Counted from the first letter of the stretch, positions 39,554-48,059 are shown. The stretch: 64,000 nt of DNA from CBDCYS01 sp965224215 (GCA_965224215.1 CBDCYS010000055.1:85928-149927), one strand, 5' to 3'. Made by a program: numbers and translations. Notes: a model not told the origin generated them from the sequence alone.

Positions 39554-39967
39554 TCAATAGGTCGTCCAGGCCTCGAGCAAGCCTTCGGGTAACGTTGGCA
39601 CGGGGCGGTCAGGCGTGAAAGTAGACGACAGATAGTCGTAGAGGACCTTGAAGTCCTCGTCGCTGAGCGCCTCCACGCGGTCCCGGTGCTCAAGGCTATT
39701 GCGCCGCCAGGAGTTCTTATCCATTTGTAAGATGACGATGGGGACCCACGGGTGGCAGGTCTGGCAATTGTTGAGGACCAGGTCGCGGCCCGGTCCTGGC
39801 GGAAAGATTGCGTCGAGGTCGACTTTGACTGGGCCGCTACTTGCGGCGGGGGTTGCTTTGGACAGTTGTTCGCCAGAGGGGGCCGGCCCGCCGCAGGCTA
39901 GGCACAAAACGAAACCGGCCGCAACCAGTGGTGTGAGAAGGTTGGCCTTCCTGGAGCGCGATTTCAT
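39554..39967 (-). CDS. cytochrome c lipoprotein
   Basis: 137 residues. Lipoprotein signal with lipobox LACG, a low-complexity linker, then a small mono-heme cytochrome domain with CQTCH in LVLNNCQTCHPW and helices EHRDRVEALSDEDFKVLYDYLSS. No obvious distal Met ligand beyond the Met in QMDKNSW. TAATCT lies 5 nt before the ATG with no Shine-Dalgarno. The gene at 40119 encodes a paralogue of the same layout, so the two probably arose by duplication and may serve the same periplasmic electron-transfer path. Confidence 0.75.
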   Translation of the reverse strand: MKSRSRKANLLTPLVAAGFVLCLACGGPAPSGEQLSKATPAASSGPVKVDLDAIFPPGPGRDLVLNNCQTCHPWVPIVILQMDKNSWRRNSLEHRDRVEALSDEDFKVLYDYLSSTFTPDRPVPTLPEGLLEAWTTY

Positions 39968-40005
39968 GATTTAGATTAGCCGTGCCGCGTGCTGGCGCAA
40001 CATTG

Positions 40006-40060
40006 GTCCGAGCACCAGGGCCGAGCAACGGGGCCGAGCACCAGGGCCGAGTACCAATGC
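40006..40060. repeat. GGGCCGAGCACCA-type tandem repeats
   Basis: Four imperfect units of about 13-17 bp built on GGGCCGAGCACCA between the two cytochrome lipoprotein genes, in the upstream region of the first. Confidence 0.6.
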
Positions 40061-40118
40061 GGGCACGGGGGAAGCAATGCGCCCCTGTCGCGCCTCGCTG
40101 TTCAGTGAATCATGCGGG

Positions 40119-40550
40119 CTAGAACGGCGTGCAGCCCTCTTCCAGGAAATGTGGAGGGACTCGGGGCTCGGGTTTGCTGTCGCTAAAGTGCTCCTTCAGA
40201 TACCCGAAGAGGGTCTCCAACTCTTCTTCGCTCAAGCTTGACGCCTTGTCCCGATGGTCTTCTTTCAGGTTGTTCCAGCGCGTCGCTGTTCGCTGCCCAA
40301 TTGCACTGCAGGCAATAGCGTGGCAAGCGCCGCATGTGTCGAGGACTAGCTGACGCCCTAAACCCTCCGGGAAAAGGTCGCCAACGGTCGCCGGCTCCGG
40401 GGATTCGGGCTCTGTGGCGGCTTGTTCAGATGACCCAGATGACAACGTCGCGGGCTCGGCAATTTCACTTTCGGGCGAAGCGGCGTCACTGCATCCCACG
40501 AGAAGCACTCCGGCCACGATGGAAACGACCCAAAGCGGCCTCACGTGCAT
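40119..40550 (-). CDS. cytochrome c lipoprotein, paralogue
   Basis: 143 residues from ATG 40550, which is preceded by GGAGGA. Lipobox LLVGC, a Glu/Ser/Pro-rich linker, then the heme site CGACH in LVLDTCGACHAIAC and the same helical pattern as the neighbouring gene (EDHRDKASSLSEEELETLFGYLKEHF). Ends with GCTPF. It lies 151 nt upstream of its paralogue and downstream of the YgiT-type gene. Likely membrane-anchored periplasmic electron carrier. Confidence 0.75.
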   Translation of the reverse strand: MHVRPLWVVSIVAGVLLVGCSDAASPESEIAEPATLSSGSSEQAATEPESPEPATVGDLFPEGLGRQLVLDTCGACHAIACSAIGQRTATRWNNLKEDHRDKASSLSEEELETLFGYLKEHFSDSKPEPRVPPHFLEEGCTPF

Positions 40551-40626
40551 TCCTCCGCGAGGCCGAGAGACGGACGTTTTTCGGTTTTCTTTTCGTGGCC
40601 TGGTGCGCGCTTTGTTCCAGCCGACG

Positions 40627-40938
40627 TTAGTCCACATAAGAGTCCTCGGGCAGCGCCTTCCTTGTTCGAATACGTCCCTGGAGCGAAAACACAGGGACCT
40701 GAATCTCTTTGTCTGCAGCTTCTGCGGGAAAGCCCTCTGCCACCAGCACTCGTAGGGCGTCGCTGACGTCGTCGTCGTAGAACTGCTCCATACAGGAACC
40801 ACATACGTGAGCTGGAATGTCTTCGACGATCGCCACCCGGTCTTCCCGCCAGATGGTCGTCCTGACCGTCTTGGGAGCCAATGCCTCGTCGCACCGGGGG
40901 CAAGATGGGCTTGTCGAATCTGTATGCTCGGGAGGCAT
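40627..40938 (-). CDS. YgiT-type zinc-finger protein
   Basis: 103 residues. N-terminal zinc site CPRC followed by CGSC in AHVCGSCMEQFYDDDVSDAL, the form seen in the zinc-binding half of MqsA-like and YgiT-like proteins, often encoded with small toxins. Here no toxin gene adjoins it and there is no C-terminal helix-turn-helix, so an antitoxin role is uncertain. ATG 40938 starts just before the zinc site; a longer frame to 40980 is possible. Confidence 0.6.
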   Translation of the reverse strand: MPPEHTDSTSPSCPRCDEALAPKTVRTTIWREDRVAIVEDIPAHVCGSCMEQFYDDDVSDALRVLVAEGFPAEAADKEIQVPVFSLQGRIRTRKALPEDSYVD

Positions 40939-41122
40939 GCTGGATCGCGGGATGGAATTACAATCGGCGGCTAGGATCAATGAAAACTATATAGCCCCGG
41001 GGCAAGCCATCTCTCTGGAAGTGCCCGGTTGGGGTACGGCGCACATTCTCAGCGTTCCGCATCGAGACTCATCTTGGCACGGCCGGCGCTCTCCTCCCGC
41101 GGAGCCCCACCTGCAAGTTTGT

Positions 41123-42106
41123 TTATGCTCTCATCAACTGCTGGGCGGCATCCACTATCTTCGGAGCATCGGGACGTAACCACCCCATCATTCCAGCCGC
41201 CCCGGGACCAGGGACGTCCGGGAAAGCAAGCTTGCGGGTCTTGATACCTGGCACCTCCTGCACGACCTCGGCGATGACATGTGAGCCGAAGCCGCCTGTG
41301 TAGTGGCCATGCTCAACGACCAGCATGCGACGAGTCTTACGGACCGAGGCGACCAGAGTCTCGATATCGAGGGGTTTCAGCGAGCGCGGATCGATGAACT
41401 CGACGCTGATGCCTGACTTCTTGAGTTGCGGCAGTGCCTTTTGTACATCGACCGTTGCCGGCGACCAGGCAACCAGAGTGAGGTGGCTGCCTCTCTGTCG
41501 TACCGCGGCCTTGCCCAATGGAATTTCGTACGCTTCGTCGGGCACATCCGGCTGCGCGCCAGACTTTGCTTCCGGGTAGTCCATGTAAACCACCGGGTCC
41601 GAATCTCGAATGGCCGTGATCAGCAGCCCCTTGGCGTCATAAGCATTGCTCGGACAGACCACCTTGACGCCCGGGAGATTCACGTAGAGAGCCTCGGCAC
41701 CCACATCGGTGTGCTGCCCGGCACTGCCTTGCCGGCGGCCGGCGCCATCCACCCAAAGGACAAACGGCATGCTCGCCTGGCCTCCCGTCATCGGACGCAG
41801 TTTGCCGGCCTGGTTGTAGACATATTCCAGGGCAAAGATCTGGGCCATCGACGGCAGACGCGCAATTGCTTTCGACCCCGCCGTTGCAGCGCCAATGGCT
41901 GCTCCGACAATCCAGGTTTCGTCGATCGGCCAGCCGCGGCCGGAGGTACGAACCTCGCCGAATTCCTTGACGAGGTCGAGCACCTCGCCGGTCGGCGACG
42001 TTGTCACGGGCCGCTGGTATTCGTAGAAGAAGACCATGTCCGGGTTGGCCCGCATCTCCTGTGCAACGGCTTCGAGCTGTGCGTAGTTGTATGTTTTCTT
42101 GGCCAT
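41123..42106 (-). CDS. thiamine-diphosphate dehydrogenase E1 beta subunit
   Basis: 327 residues, transketolase-like pyrimidine-binding and C-terminal domains, as in the beta subunits of pyruvate, acetoin or branched-chain 2-oxoacid dehydrogenases. Seen: GAAIGAATAGSKAIARLPSM, the SAGQHTDVGAEALY loop, LPGVKVVCPSNAYDAKGLL, FIDPRSLKPLDIETL and VEHGHYTGGFGSHVIAEV. It has no signal peptide. It follows the alpha gene by 18 nt. No E2 or E3 gene is near. If the complex is exported, this subunit would have to ride with the alpha subunit. Confidence 0.9.
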   Translation of the reverse strand: MAKKTYNYAQLEAVAQEMRANPDMVFFYEYQRPVTTSPTGEVLDLVKEFGEVRTSGRGWPIDETWIVGAAIGAATAGSKAIARLPSMAQIFALEYVYNQAGKLRPMTGGQASMPFVLWVDGAGRRQGSAGQHTDVGAEALYVNLPGVKVVCPSNAYDAKGLLITAIRDSDPVVYMDYPEAKSGAQPDVPDEAYEIPLGKAAVRQRGSHLTLVAWSPATVDVQKALPQLKKSGISVEFIDPRSLKPLDIETLVASVRKTRRMLVVEHGHYTGGFGSHVIAEVVQEVPGIKTRKLAFPDVPGPGAAGMMGWLRPDAPKIVDAAQQLMRA

Positions 42107-42124
42107 CGAAATTTCTCCGTTGTC

Positions 42125-43432
42125 CTAGGTTGTGACGATGTTCCGGCGGTTATAGAACTGGGTTGCGACCACGGCGCCCTCGGCCTGGGTGTTCAGCACG
42201 CCCGCCTCGGGGTCAGGGTGCCTACCCTGGCGCGCGAATTCGACGGAGGCATCCACTGCTTCCTGGGCGGCCGACTCGATTTCCGACAGTTCTTCCTCGG
42301 CGGCAAGACCCTGCCCCAGCAGCCAGCGCTTGTAGCGGGAAATGGGGTCGCGCGTCATCCAAGCACGAACCTCCTCGTCGGTGCGGTAAGGCAGGCCCAT
42401 CGCTCCGTCCTGACCGGCGCGGGCGCCCGCGAAACCGCTGTGGTCGTACCAGCGGTAGGTCAGACCCTCGATTACGGCAGGACCCTTCCCCGCCCGGGCC
42501 ATGTCTACCGCTTCCTGAGTAGCGGCATAGACGGCTGAAATATCATTCCCATCTACGGCGTAGTGCGGGATGTCGAGGCCTTTGGTGTACTCGGAGATGT
42601 ATTTGGTTGGCGCCGTATTGGCCACCGGATTGGACATGTACTGGAAATTATTCTCGTTGACGAAGATCACCGGGATGTTCTGGTTCTTGCAGCTTCGAAC
42701 AGCACTGAAGTAGTAAGGCGAGGCAGCGGCGCCGTCACCGAAGAACGCCACTCCGACTTGCTTGGTTCCGCGCACCATTCCGCGCAATGCCGCGCCCGCC
42801 GCCATGTAGAAGCTGGCCCCCACGATTCCGTTCATGCCCATGATGCCCTTGGACATGTCAGTGATATGCATGGAGCCGCCGTAGCCTTTGTTGTAACCGG
42901 TCTCCCTGAAGAAGATCTCGGCGGACATCTTGTTCAGATCACCACCCTTGGCAATCAGGTGTCCATGGCCGCGGTGAGTGCTGGCGATGTAGTCGTCCTC
43001 ATTGAGCGCGCCCATCACGCCGGCGGCTATCGCTTCCTCACCGACGTAGGTGTGGAATGCGCCGTAGAGCCCGTCGTCGCCCGCGAGAAACAGGTCCTTC
43101 ATTGTGGTTTCCCACCTGCGGCTCGTACTCATGAGCCGATAGAAGTTCAGCAGTTTCTCCTTGGGCAGGCCGGCGAGCGTGTTCGACGCCTTCCCGCTCG
43201 TGGGCATGTCTTCCGGGGGGAGGAATTTGAGTGCGTGTCCCGGTTGCCAGTTTTTGTCGCCACCGGGACCGGCGGTAGCGAGCCGGATACTCTTGTCGAA
43301 CTTGGCTCCGGAAAGCCCCTGGCCGCTGATTTCGTCCGACGTTCCGCAAGTGGAGATCACAGTCGCCGAAGCACCGGCCGCACCCATCATTTTGAGGAGT
43401 GTCCGGCGGTCCACCTTGCCGTACTTTGCCAT
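42125..43432 (-). CDS. thiamine-diphosphate dehydrogenase E1 alpha subunit with a twin-arginine signal
   Basis: 435 residues. The body is a normal E1 alpha: YRLMSTSRRWE, GAFHTYVGEEAIAAGV, STHRGHGHLIAKG, and the thiamine-diphosphate motif starting GDG (232-234) and ending NENN (259-262). The N-terminus is not normal: DRRTLLKMMGAAGASATVIS is a Tat signal (RR at 9-10, hydrophobic core, Cys29), followed by a 60-residue linker before the enzyme domain. ATG 43432 is chosen because AAAGGAGG lies 9 nt upstream; the earlier ATG 43441 directly abuts that site. Family members act in the cytoplasm, so export of this one, perhaps with its beta partner, would be unusual. Confidence 0.9.
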   Translation of the reverse strand: MAKYGKVDRRTLLKMMGAAGASATVISTCGTSDEISGQGLSGAKFDKSIRLATAGPGGDKNWQPGHALKFLPPEDMPTSGKASNTLAGLPKEKLLNFYRLMSTSRRWETTMKDLFLAGDDGLYGAFHTYVGEEAIAAGVMGALNEDDYIASTHRGHGHLIAKGGDLNKMSAEIFFRETGYNKGYGGSMHITDMSKGIMGMNGIVGASFYMAAGAALRGMVRGTKQVGVAFFGDGAAASPYYFSAVRSCKNQNIPVIFVNENNFQYMSNPVANTAPTKYISEYTKGLDIPHYAVDGNDISAVYAATQEAVDMARAGKGPAVIEGLTYRWYDHSGFAGARAGQDGAMGLPYRTDEEVRAWMTRDPISRYKRWLLGQGLAAEEELSEIESAAQEAVDASVEFARQGRHPDPEAGVLNTQAEGAVVATQFYNRRNIVTT

Positions 43433-43799
43433 GGAATCCATCCTCCTTTCCAGCGGAGAAGCTAAGTGGAAACTCTCTTCCCGCTAATCAACTCCACGCA
43501 AGCGCTCGAGGCGATATACGCCCAGGTAGCGCTTATATCGTGAGACTAGACGCGTGAACTCTACGCAGAATAGACTACGCTGATCGATCCACGCTGTCAA
43601 GCCACGCTGTCAAGCCTGCTGTCAAGCCACGCTGTCAAGAGCATCGAAGTTGGACAACGAATTGGACGGGCAAGCGACACACTATTCGCCAGGGGTGCGT
43701 GGCCTCTCGACGCTGGCCGGCGGGTGAGCGACATGAATGGGGGGGAATACTAACAACCGCTTCGACGCCAATGTAGCTACATTGCTATAATGTAGCTAC
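43433..43799. other. intergenic stretch with tandem repeats and Phd operator
   Basis: No gene seen. It contains four imperfect units of CCACGCTGTCAAG at about 43589-43640 and, at its right end, two palindromes and a -10 box in front of the Phd-type antitoxin gene. Confidence 0.6.
43589..43640. repeat. CCACGCTGTCAAG tandem repeats
   Basis: Four units of 12-13 bp; the third lacks CCACG partly (CCTGCTGTCAAG). Upstream of the E1 alpha gene on one side and the toxin-antitoxin pair on the other. Confidence 0.75.
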
Positions 43800-43801
43800 A
43801 T
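43771..43801 (+). promoter_or_regulatory. paired-palindrome operator and -10 box of the Phd/VapC operon
   Basis: ATGTAGCTACAT occurs twice (43771-43782 and 43790-43801), 19 bp apart centre to centre, and TATAAT (43786-43791) lies between and overlaps the second. The antitoxin ATG at 43800 sits in the second palindrome. This fits autorepression by the antitoxin-toxin complex and a leaderless transcript. Confidence 0.75.
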
Positions 43802-44075
43802 GATGACCGTTGCAAGCAGGGAACTCAAGAATCGGCTAGGAAAGTATTTGCGGATCGTCCGCGAGGGCCAGCCTCTCCAGATCACCGACCGCGGCCGCCC
43901 GATCGCTTGTATTATTCCATTGTCCTCTGCCACCGGGCCCGACAACGAGTTGTTGAAGGTCCTTGCAAAAGGGAATATTCGTCCGGGCTCCGGTGCGCCT
44001 CTTGGACATCGTCGCCCAGCGGTCATGAAACCGGGCAAATCCGTGGCAGAGATGATATCTGAAGAGCGCCGCTAA
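43800..44075 (+). CDS. Phd/YefM-type antitoxin
   Basis: 91 residues; N-terminal Phd/YefM DNA-binding fold (VASRELKNRLGKYLRIVREG, ITDRGRPIACIIPL) and a flexible C-terminal arm that would wrap the toxin. Probably represses its own promoter through the two palindromes just upstream. Start at ATG 43800 or 43803, 8-11 nt after TATAAT, without a Shine-Dalgarno. Stop and toxin start overlap by one base (TAATG), the usual coupling. Confidence 0.85.
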   Translation: MMTVASRELKNRLGKYLRIVREGQPLQITDRGRPIACIIPLSSATGPDNELLKVLAKGNIRPGSGAPLGHRRPAVMKPGKSVAEMISEERR

Positions 44076-44491
44076 TGCTCTACTTGGATTCTTCCGCCTT
44101 GGCGAAACTGTATCTGGCCGAAGCCGAAAGCAGAACAGTTTCCGAGCTGGTCAAGAATCATGAGCCAGCTCTATTCACCAGTCGCGTGACCTACACCGAA
44201 CTGTTTTCGGTTCTGAGTAGATGCCACAGGGAACGACGGATTTCAGCGCGGGATTACGCCCGGAAGAAACGCGACTTTCTGAGCGACTGGAGTACACTCC
44301 AGGTCGTCGAGGTGACCGAGAAGCTTCTGGAGCCCACTGCCGATCTGATCGAGCGTCACCGGCTGCGGGGCGCCGACGCTGTGCATCTGTGTTCCGCGTT
44401 GTGGCTGAATCTCCCGGATTTCGCTTGCTTCGATGCAAAGCTGTGTGCCGGGGCTCAAGCGGAGGGTCTTCGCATAGTACCCTCGGAGTGA
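44075..44491 (+). CDS. vapC: PIN-domain toxin (VapC family)
   Basis: 138 residues, a PIN-domain ribonuclease. Acidic active-site residues are in place: Asp5 in YLDSSALAKLY, Glu42 in TYTEL, Asp101 in RGADAVHLCSAL and Asp120 in ACFDAKL, which together bind Mg or Mn. Paired with a Phd-type rather than VapB-type antitoxin, a known combination. Cleaves structured RNA such as initiator tRNA in studied relatives; the target here is unknown. Confidence 0.88.
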   Translation: MLYLDSSALAKLYLAEAESRTVSELVKNHEPALFTSRVTYTELFSVLSRCHRERRISARDYARKKRDFLSDWSTLQVVEVTEKLLEPTADLIERHRLRGADAVHLCSALWLNLPDFACFDAKLCAGAQAEGLRIVPSE

Positions 44492-44522
44492 CGCGAAGAG
44501 AATCGTCACAAGATTACTCAAG

Positions 44523-45023
44523 ATGGAATTGCTGATTCGCGAAGCGCGCCCGAGCGACGCCGGGCAGGTGGTCGCCGTCATCAATCCGATCATTGAGGCG
44601 GGTTCGTATACGGTTTTTGATAAACCGTTCACAGTCGAGGACGAAAGACGGTAGATAGAGAATCTTCCCGATCGTGGCATCTTTCTGGTAGCTGAGCAGG
44701 CTGCTGACCAACGAATCGTCGGGTTCCAGAGCTTGGAGCCCTTTGCCGGCTATACGCACGCCTTCGATCACGTTGGGGTCCTGGGAACGTATGTGTCGCC
44801 GGATTGCCAACGCCAGGGAGTTGCGCAAAAGTTGTTTCAAGCTTCTTTTGATACCGCCCGGCAGAAGGGCTACGAGAAGATCTTCACGTTTGTGAGGGCT
44901 GACAATCCGGTGGCGTTGGCCACCTATCAGAACCAAGGGTTGCAGTTGTTGGCACCGCTCGAAAACACGCCAAGCTGGCTGGCGAATACATCGACGAAAT
45001 TCTTATAGAGAAATTGCTGTGAC
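44523..45023 (+). pseudogene. GNAT N-acetyltransferase, in-frame stop and frameshift
   Basis: A GNAT-fold acetyltransferase (phosphinothricin or amino-acid acetyltransferase-like): IREARPSDAGQVVAVINPII at the N-terminus, GTYVSPDCQRQGVAQKLFQ as the acetyl-CoA loop, FVRADNPVALATYQNQG near the end. TAG at 44652-44654 interrupts it after VEDERR; the same frame continues with IENLPDRGIFLVAEQ. A second lesion at about 44947 moves the C-terminal residues (KLAGEYIDEILIEKLL) to another frame, ending at 45021-45023. Two independent lesions make it a likely dead gene. Confidence 0.78.
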
Positions 45024-45303
45024 CCCGGCCGAGCCGTGGCCCGCATTTCCCGCCTTCAAGCGCTCCCGGCGCGTCGCATGATGAGCCTCGTTCACGTGGC
45101 TTGGTCCCCATAGGCCGGTCCTTGAAGGGCCGGCTGACAAGGGCCCCTCCCAAATCGTTCCGCAGCCCGGTTCAACTCTAACGGGCTTCTGCCCGCTCTC
45201 CCTCCACCCATTGCCCCGACAACAACATTTCTTCAATTTCTGTTGTATACTTCGGCCAGAAGCGGGTCCGGCTCTCCTGCCCGTGCTTCTCTCCTCTTAA
45301 GCG

Positions 45304-45858
45304 ATGAACTGGCTCGATATCGTCATTGCGATTGTCCTACTCCTGTCCCTGTTCACTGCTTTTCGCAATGGCTTGAGCCGGGAGGTGGTCCGCATCTTAG
45401 CCCTGGTGTTGGGCGTTGTTGCGGGGATGTGGTGGTATGGCCGCTTGGCGGGTTACTACGAGCCTTTTATCGCTAGCCGCCAGGTGGCTGAGTTCGCGGC
45501 GTTCATGACGTTCCTGGTCGGCTCGCTGATCGCCGGCAGCGTGCTGGCTTGGGCGCTGGCGAAACTGCTCGGCTGGGCGGGGCTGCGCTGGTTCGACCGC
45601 TTGCTGGGAGGCGCGTTCGGCGCAGTGCGGGGACTCATGATCAGCGCGATGGTAGTCATGGCCGTCGTGGCGTTCGCGCCAGTGAGCCGCTCGGATGAGA
45701 CCGTCGCCAGCTCCCGGCTGGCTCCCTGGGTGCTCTACGGCGCCCAGACCGCGGTCGGTTTGGCCCCCAAGAATCTTCAGGTCGAGTTCTCAGCGGGGTT
45801 TGAGCGCGTCCGCAACGTCTGGATCGAGGGTGTCCCGGATTCCATTGTTCGGCAATAG
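45304..45858 (+). CDS. CvpA family membrane protein
   Basis: 184 residues with four membrane segments (LDIVIAIVLLLSLFTAF, VVRILALVLGVVAGMWWYG, FMTFLVGSLIAGSVLAW, GLMISAMVVMAVVAF) and the family loop DRLLGGAFGAVRG. CvpA relatives are inner-membrane proteins linked to colicin V production and envelope stress; the precise role is unsettled. Intact, with a 280-nt upstream gap containing TATACT near 45246. Confidence 0.85.
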   Translation: MNWLDIVIAIVLLLSLFTAFRNGLSREVVRILALVLGVVAGMWWYGRLAGYYEPFIASRQVAEFAAFMTFLVGSLIAGSVLAWALAKLLGWAGLRWFDRLLGGAFGAVRGLMISAMVVMAVVAFAPVSRSDETVASSRLAPWVLYGAQTAVGLAPKNLQVEFSAGFERVRNVWIEGVPDSIVRQ

Positions 45859-45921
45859 GACGTTGGTCAATAGAGCGGGTTTCGATTTCCGGCGCGAGAA
45901 CCTAAATCAGAGGAGACACAC

Positions 45922-46890
45922 ATGGCACTCCCAGCAACAGCCACCATCGTCGTACCCGGGGATGACCCCGTTCAGATCGCGGGCTCGCCGCATCTGAGCA
46001 AGCTGGAGCCCTACGGAAGCATCGTCATTCACTCGACTCGCCCTCAATCGTCAGATGACAAAGTAGAGCGGGCCAAGGACGCTGACGTGATCATGAACAC
46101 GCGAGGAGCCGTTTCCTGGCGGGAGGAAGAGCTCAGCCGGCTGCCGAAACTCAAGCTCATCGCGACTTGCTCGATCGGCACCGATATGATCGACCTCGAA
46201 GCCGCTCGTAAACACGGGATTACCGTTTGCAACCAGCCCGGCCGCACGGCCCCAGTCGTCGCGGAGCACATGTTCGGGCTGATGTTCGCGGCGGCAAAGA
46301 GGGCCTGTTTCCTCACGGCGGGAATGAAGGCAGGGCAGTGGCCGCGCAAAGACAACATCATGCTGCAGGGCAAGGTTTTGGGGGTCATCGGCACCGGTGC
46401 TATCGGTGCTGAAATGGCCCGCCTGGCCCGCGCCATCGGCATGGACGTGATTGCCTGGACCTTCCATCCATCTGAAGCACGCGCCGCGAAGCTCGGCGTA
46501 CGATTCGTGGGGTTGGACGAGCTGCTGAAAACCGCCGACGTCGTCAGCCTGCATGTCGCTCTTACCGAAGATACGAGAAACTTGATCGCGGAGCGCGAAC
46601 TGACTCTGATGAAACCGGGCGCGCTGCTGTTGAACGGAGCCAGGGGCGCGGTCATCGATACATCCGCTTTGGTCGAAGCCCTCAACAGCGGGCACCTGGG
46701 CGGCGCGGCGATTGACGTGTTCGACGCGGAACCGCCGCCGCCAGACTATCCGCTCTTTGAATGCGAACAGGTGGTCTTGACGCCGCACTGCGCCGACATG
46801 ACGCCGGAAGGCGTTGATTTGCTCAACAGCGGAGTGGTGGAGAATGTCATTGCTTTTCTGGAGGGCAGGGTCCAGAATCAGGTAGCATGA
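45922..46890 (+). CDS. D-isomer-specific 2-hydroxyacid dehydrogenase
   Basis: 322 residues; NAD-dependent reduction or oxidation of a 2-hydroxy/2-keto acid. The NAD loop GVIGTGAIGAEMARLARA, the LMKPGALLLNGARGAVID segment and the catalytic His of TPHCADMT are seen; NQPGRTAPVVAEHMFGLMF is the usual substrate-binding helix. Similar to SerA and glyoxylate reductase. AGAGGAGA precedes the ATG by about 8 nt. Followed by an enolase-superfamily gene, which suggests a sugar-acid pathway rather than serine synthesis. Confidence 0.88.
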   Translation: MALPATATIVVPGDDPVQIAGSPHLSKLEPYGSIVIHSTRPQSSDDKVERAKDADVIMNTRGAVSWREEELSRLPKLKLIATCSIGTDMIDLEAARKHGITVCNQPGRTAPVVAEHMFGLMFAAAKRACFLTAGMKAGQWPRKDNIMLQGKVLGVIGTGAIGAEMARLARAIGMDVIAWTFHPSEARAAKLGVRFVGLDELLKTADVVSLHVALTEDTRNLIAERELTLMKPGALLLNGARGAVIDTSALVEALNSGHLGGAAIDVFDAEPPPPDYPLFECEQVVLTPHCADMTPEGVDLLNSGVVENVIAFLEGRVQNQVA

Positions 46891-46943
46891 CTGGCGGCTA
46901 GCAACCGGCCAATGTTTTTCGCTCCTACGCGCAAAGCGACCCC

Positions 46944-48059
46944 ATGAAGATTAGCGACGTTGAAGCGGTCCACCTGCGGCTTCCCGATGTCGAGGAAGTG
47001 GCCGACGGCACACAGGATGTGCTTGTCGTTTTCATTCACACCGACGAGGGAGTCACCGGCATCGGCGAAGTCACCTCGCAGTCCTATGTTGCGAAGGCGG
47101 TTTTCGATGCGCCGCGTTCAGCCGAGCGCCGTCACGGGCTGAGGCAGATTCTCATCGGGCAGGACCCGCTCGATGCAGGGCTGTGGCAGCGGATGTACTA
47201 TCACTCCAACCGCTACGGACGGCGCGGAATCGCGATACACGCCATCAGCGGCGCTGACATTGCTCTATGGGACATTCGGGGCCAGGTCGAAGGCAAGCCG
47301 GTGAGCGAACTGCTGGGCGGCACGCGCCGCGACACCGTGAGGGCCTACGCCAGCTACCTGTTCGGCGATACTCCCGATGAAACGGCCAAGCTTGCTCAAG
47401 AAGCTGTTGAGCTGGGACTCACCCCGGCTAAGTTCGGTTGGGGCCCCTTCGGGCACGACGCGGACCAAGACCTCGTCCATGTTCAAGCGGCGCGCGATGT
47501 TCTCGGCGATGACCGCGACCTGATGGTTGATGCTGGGCACGCCTGGCAATGGGAGGCAGCGCTCGAACGTGCCAGGCTGCTGGAGCCGCTCGGGATCGGG
47601 TGGCTGGAAGAGCCTCTCTCCCAGGACGACCGCAAGGGTTATCAAGAGCTATGCCAACGTTCGCCCGTCCCAATTGCGGCCGGCGAAGGAGACGTGACAC
47701 ACTGGGATTTTGAAGACCTCATCGAGCGCGGTCTTCACGTGATCCAGCCCGACGTTGCGTTCTGCGGCGGACTGACGGTTTGCAAGAAAGTCTCCGACCT
47801 AGCCGAGAAACAGGGCCGCCGCTACGTGCCGCACTGCTTCAGCACGGGCATCAACCTCACGGCTTCTCTTCATTGGATCGCTTCGACGCCCCACGGCGAT
47901 CTGGTCGAGTACTGCTTGCGGCCCTCGCCTCTGATGCGCAAACTGGTGAAGGATCTGCCTCCGCTCGAAAACGGCCGCGTACGCGTTCCCCAGGGGCCTG
48001 GGCTGGGAATCGAGCTGGATCCGGAGATTCTTGAGCGATACCGGGTGCGCTACGACTGA
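46944..48059 (+). CDS. mandelate racemase/muconate lactonizing enzyme family protein
   Basis: 371 residues of the enolase superfamily. N-terminal capping domain (MKISDVEAVHLRLPDVEEV), barrel with GADIALWDIRGQVEGKPV, metal ligands in LMVDAGHAWQW, WLEEPLSQDD and AAGEGDVT, and the C-terminal VPHCFSTGINL. The Lys of AKFGWG is a likely catalytic base. Most relatives dehydrate sugar acids. With the adjacent hydroxyacid dehydrogenase it may form a small catabolic unit; the substrate cannot be told. Confidence 0.88.
   Translation: MKISDVEAVHLRLPDVEEVADGTQDVLVVFIHTDEGVTGIGEVTSQSYVAKAVFDAPRSAERRHGLRQILIGQDPLDAGLWQRMYYHSNRYGRRGIAIHAISGADIALWDIRGQVEGKPVSELLGGTRRDTVRAYASYLFGDTPDETAKLAQEAVELGLTPAKFGWGPFGHDADQDLVHVQAARDVLGDDRDLMVDAGHAWQWEAALERARLLEPLGIGWLEEPLSQDDRKGYQELCQRSPVPIAAGEGDVTHWDFEDLIERGLHVIQPDVAFCGGLTVCKKVSDLAEKQGRRYVPHCFSTGINLTASLHWIASTPHGDLVEYCLRPSPLMRKLVKDLPPLENGRVRVPQGPGLGIELDPEILERYRVRYD

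Noticed and set aside
41123..43432. Ordinary pyruvate dehydrogenase operon
   Set aside because: No E2 or E3 gene is nearby and the alpha subunit has a Tat signal.
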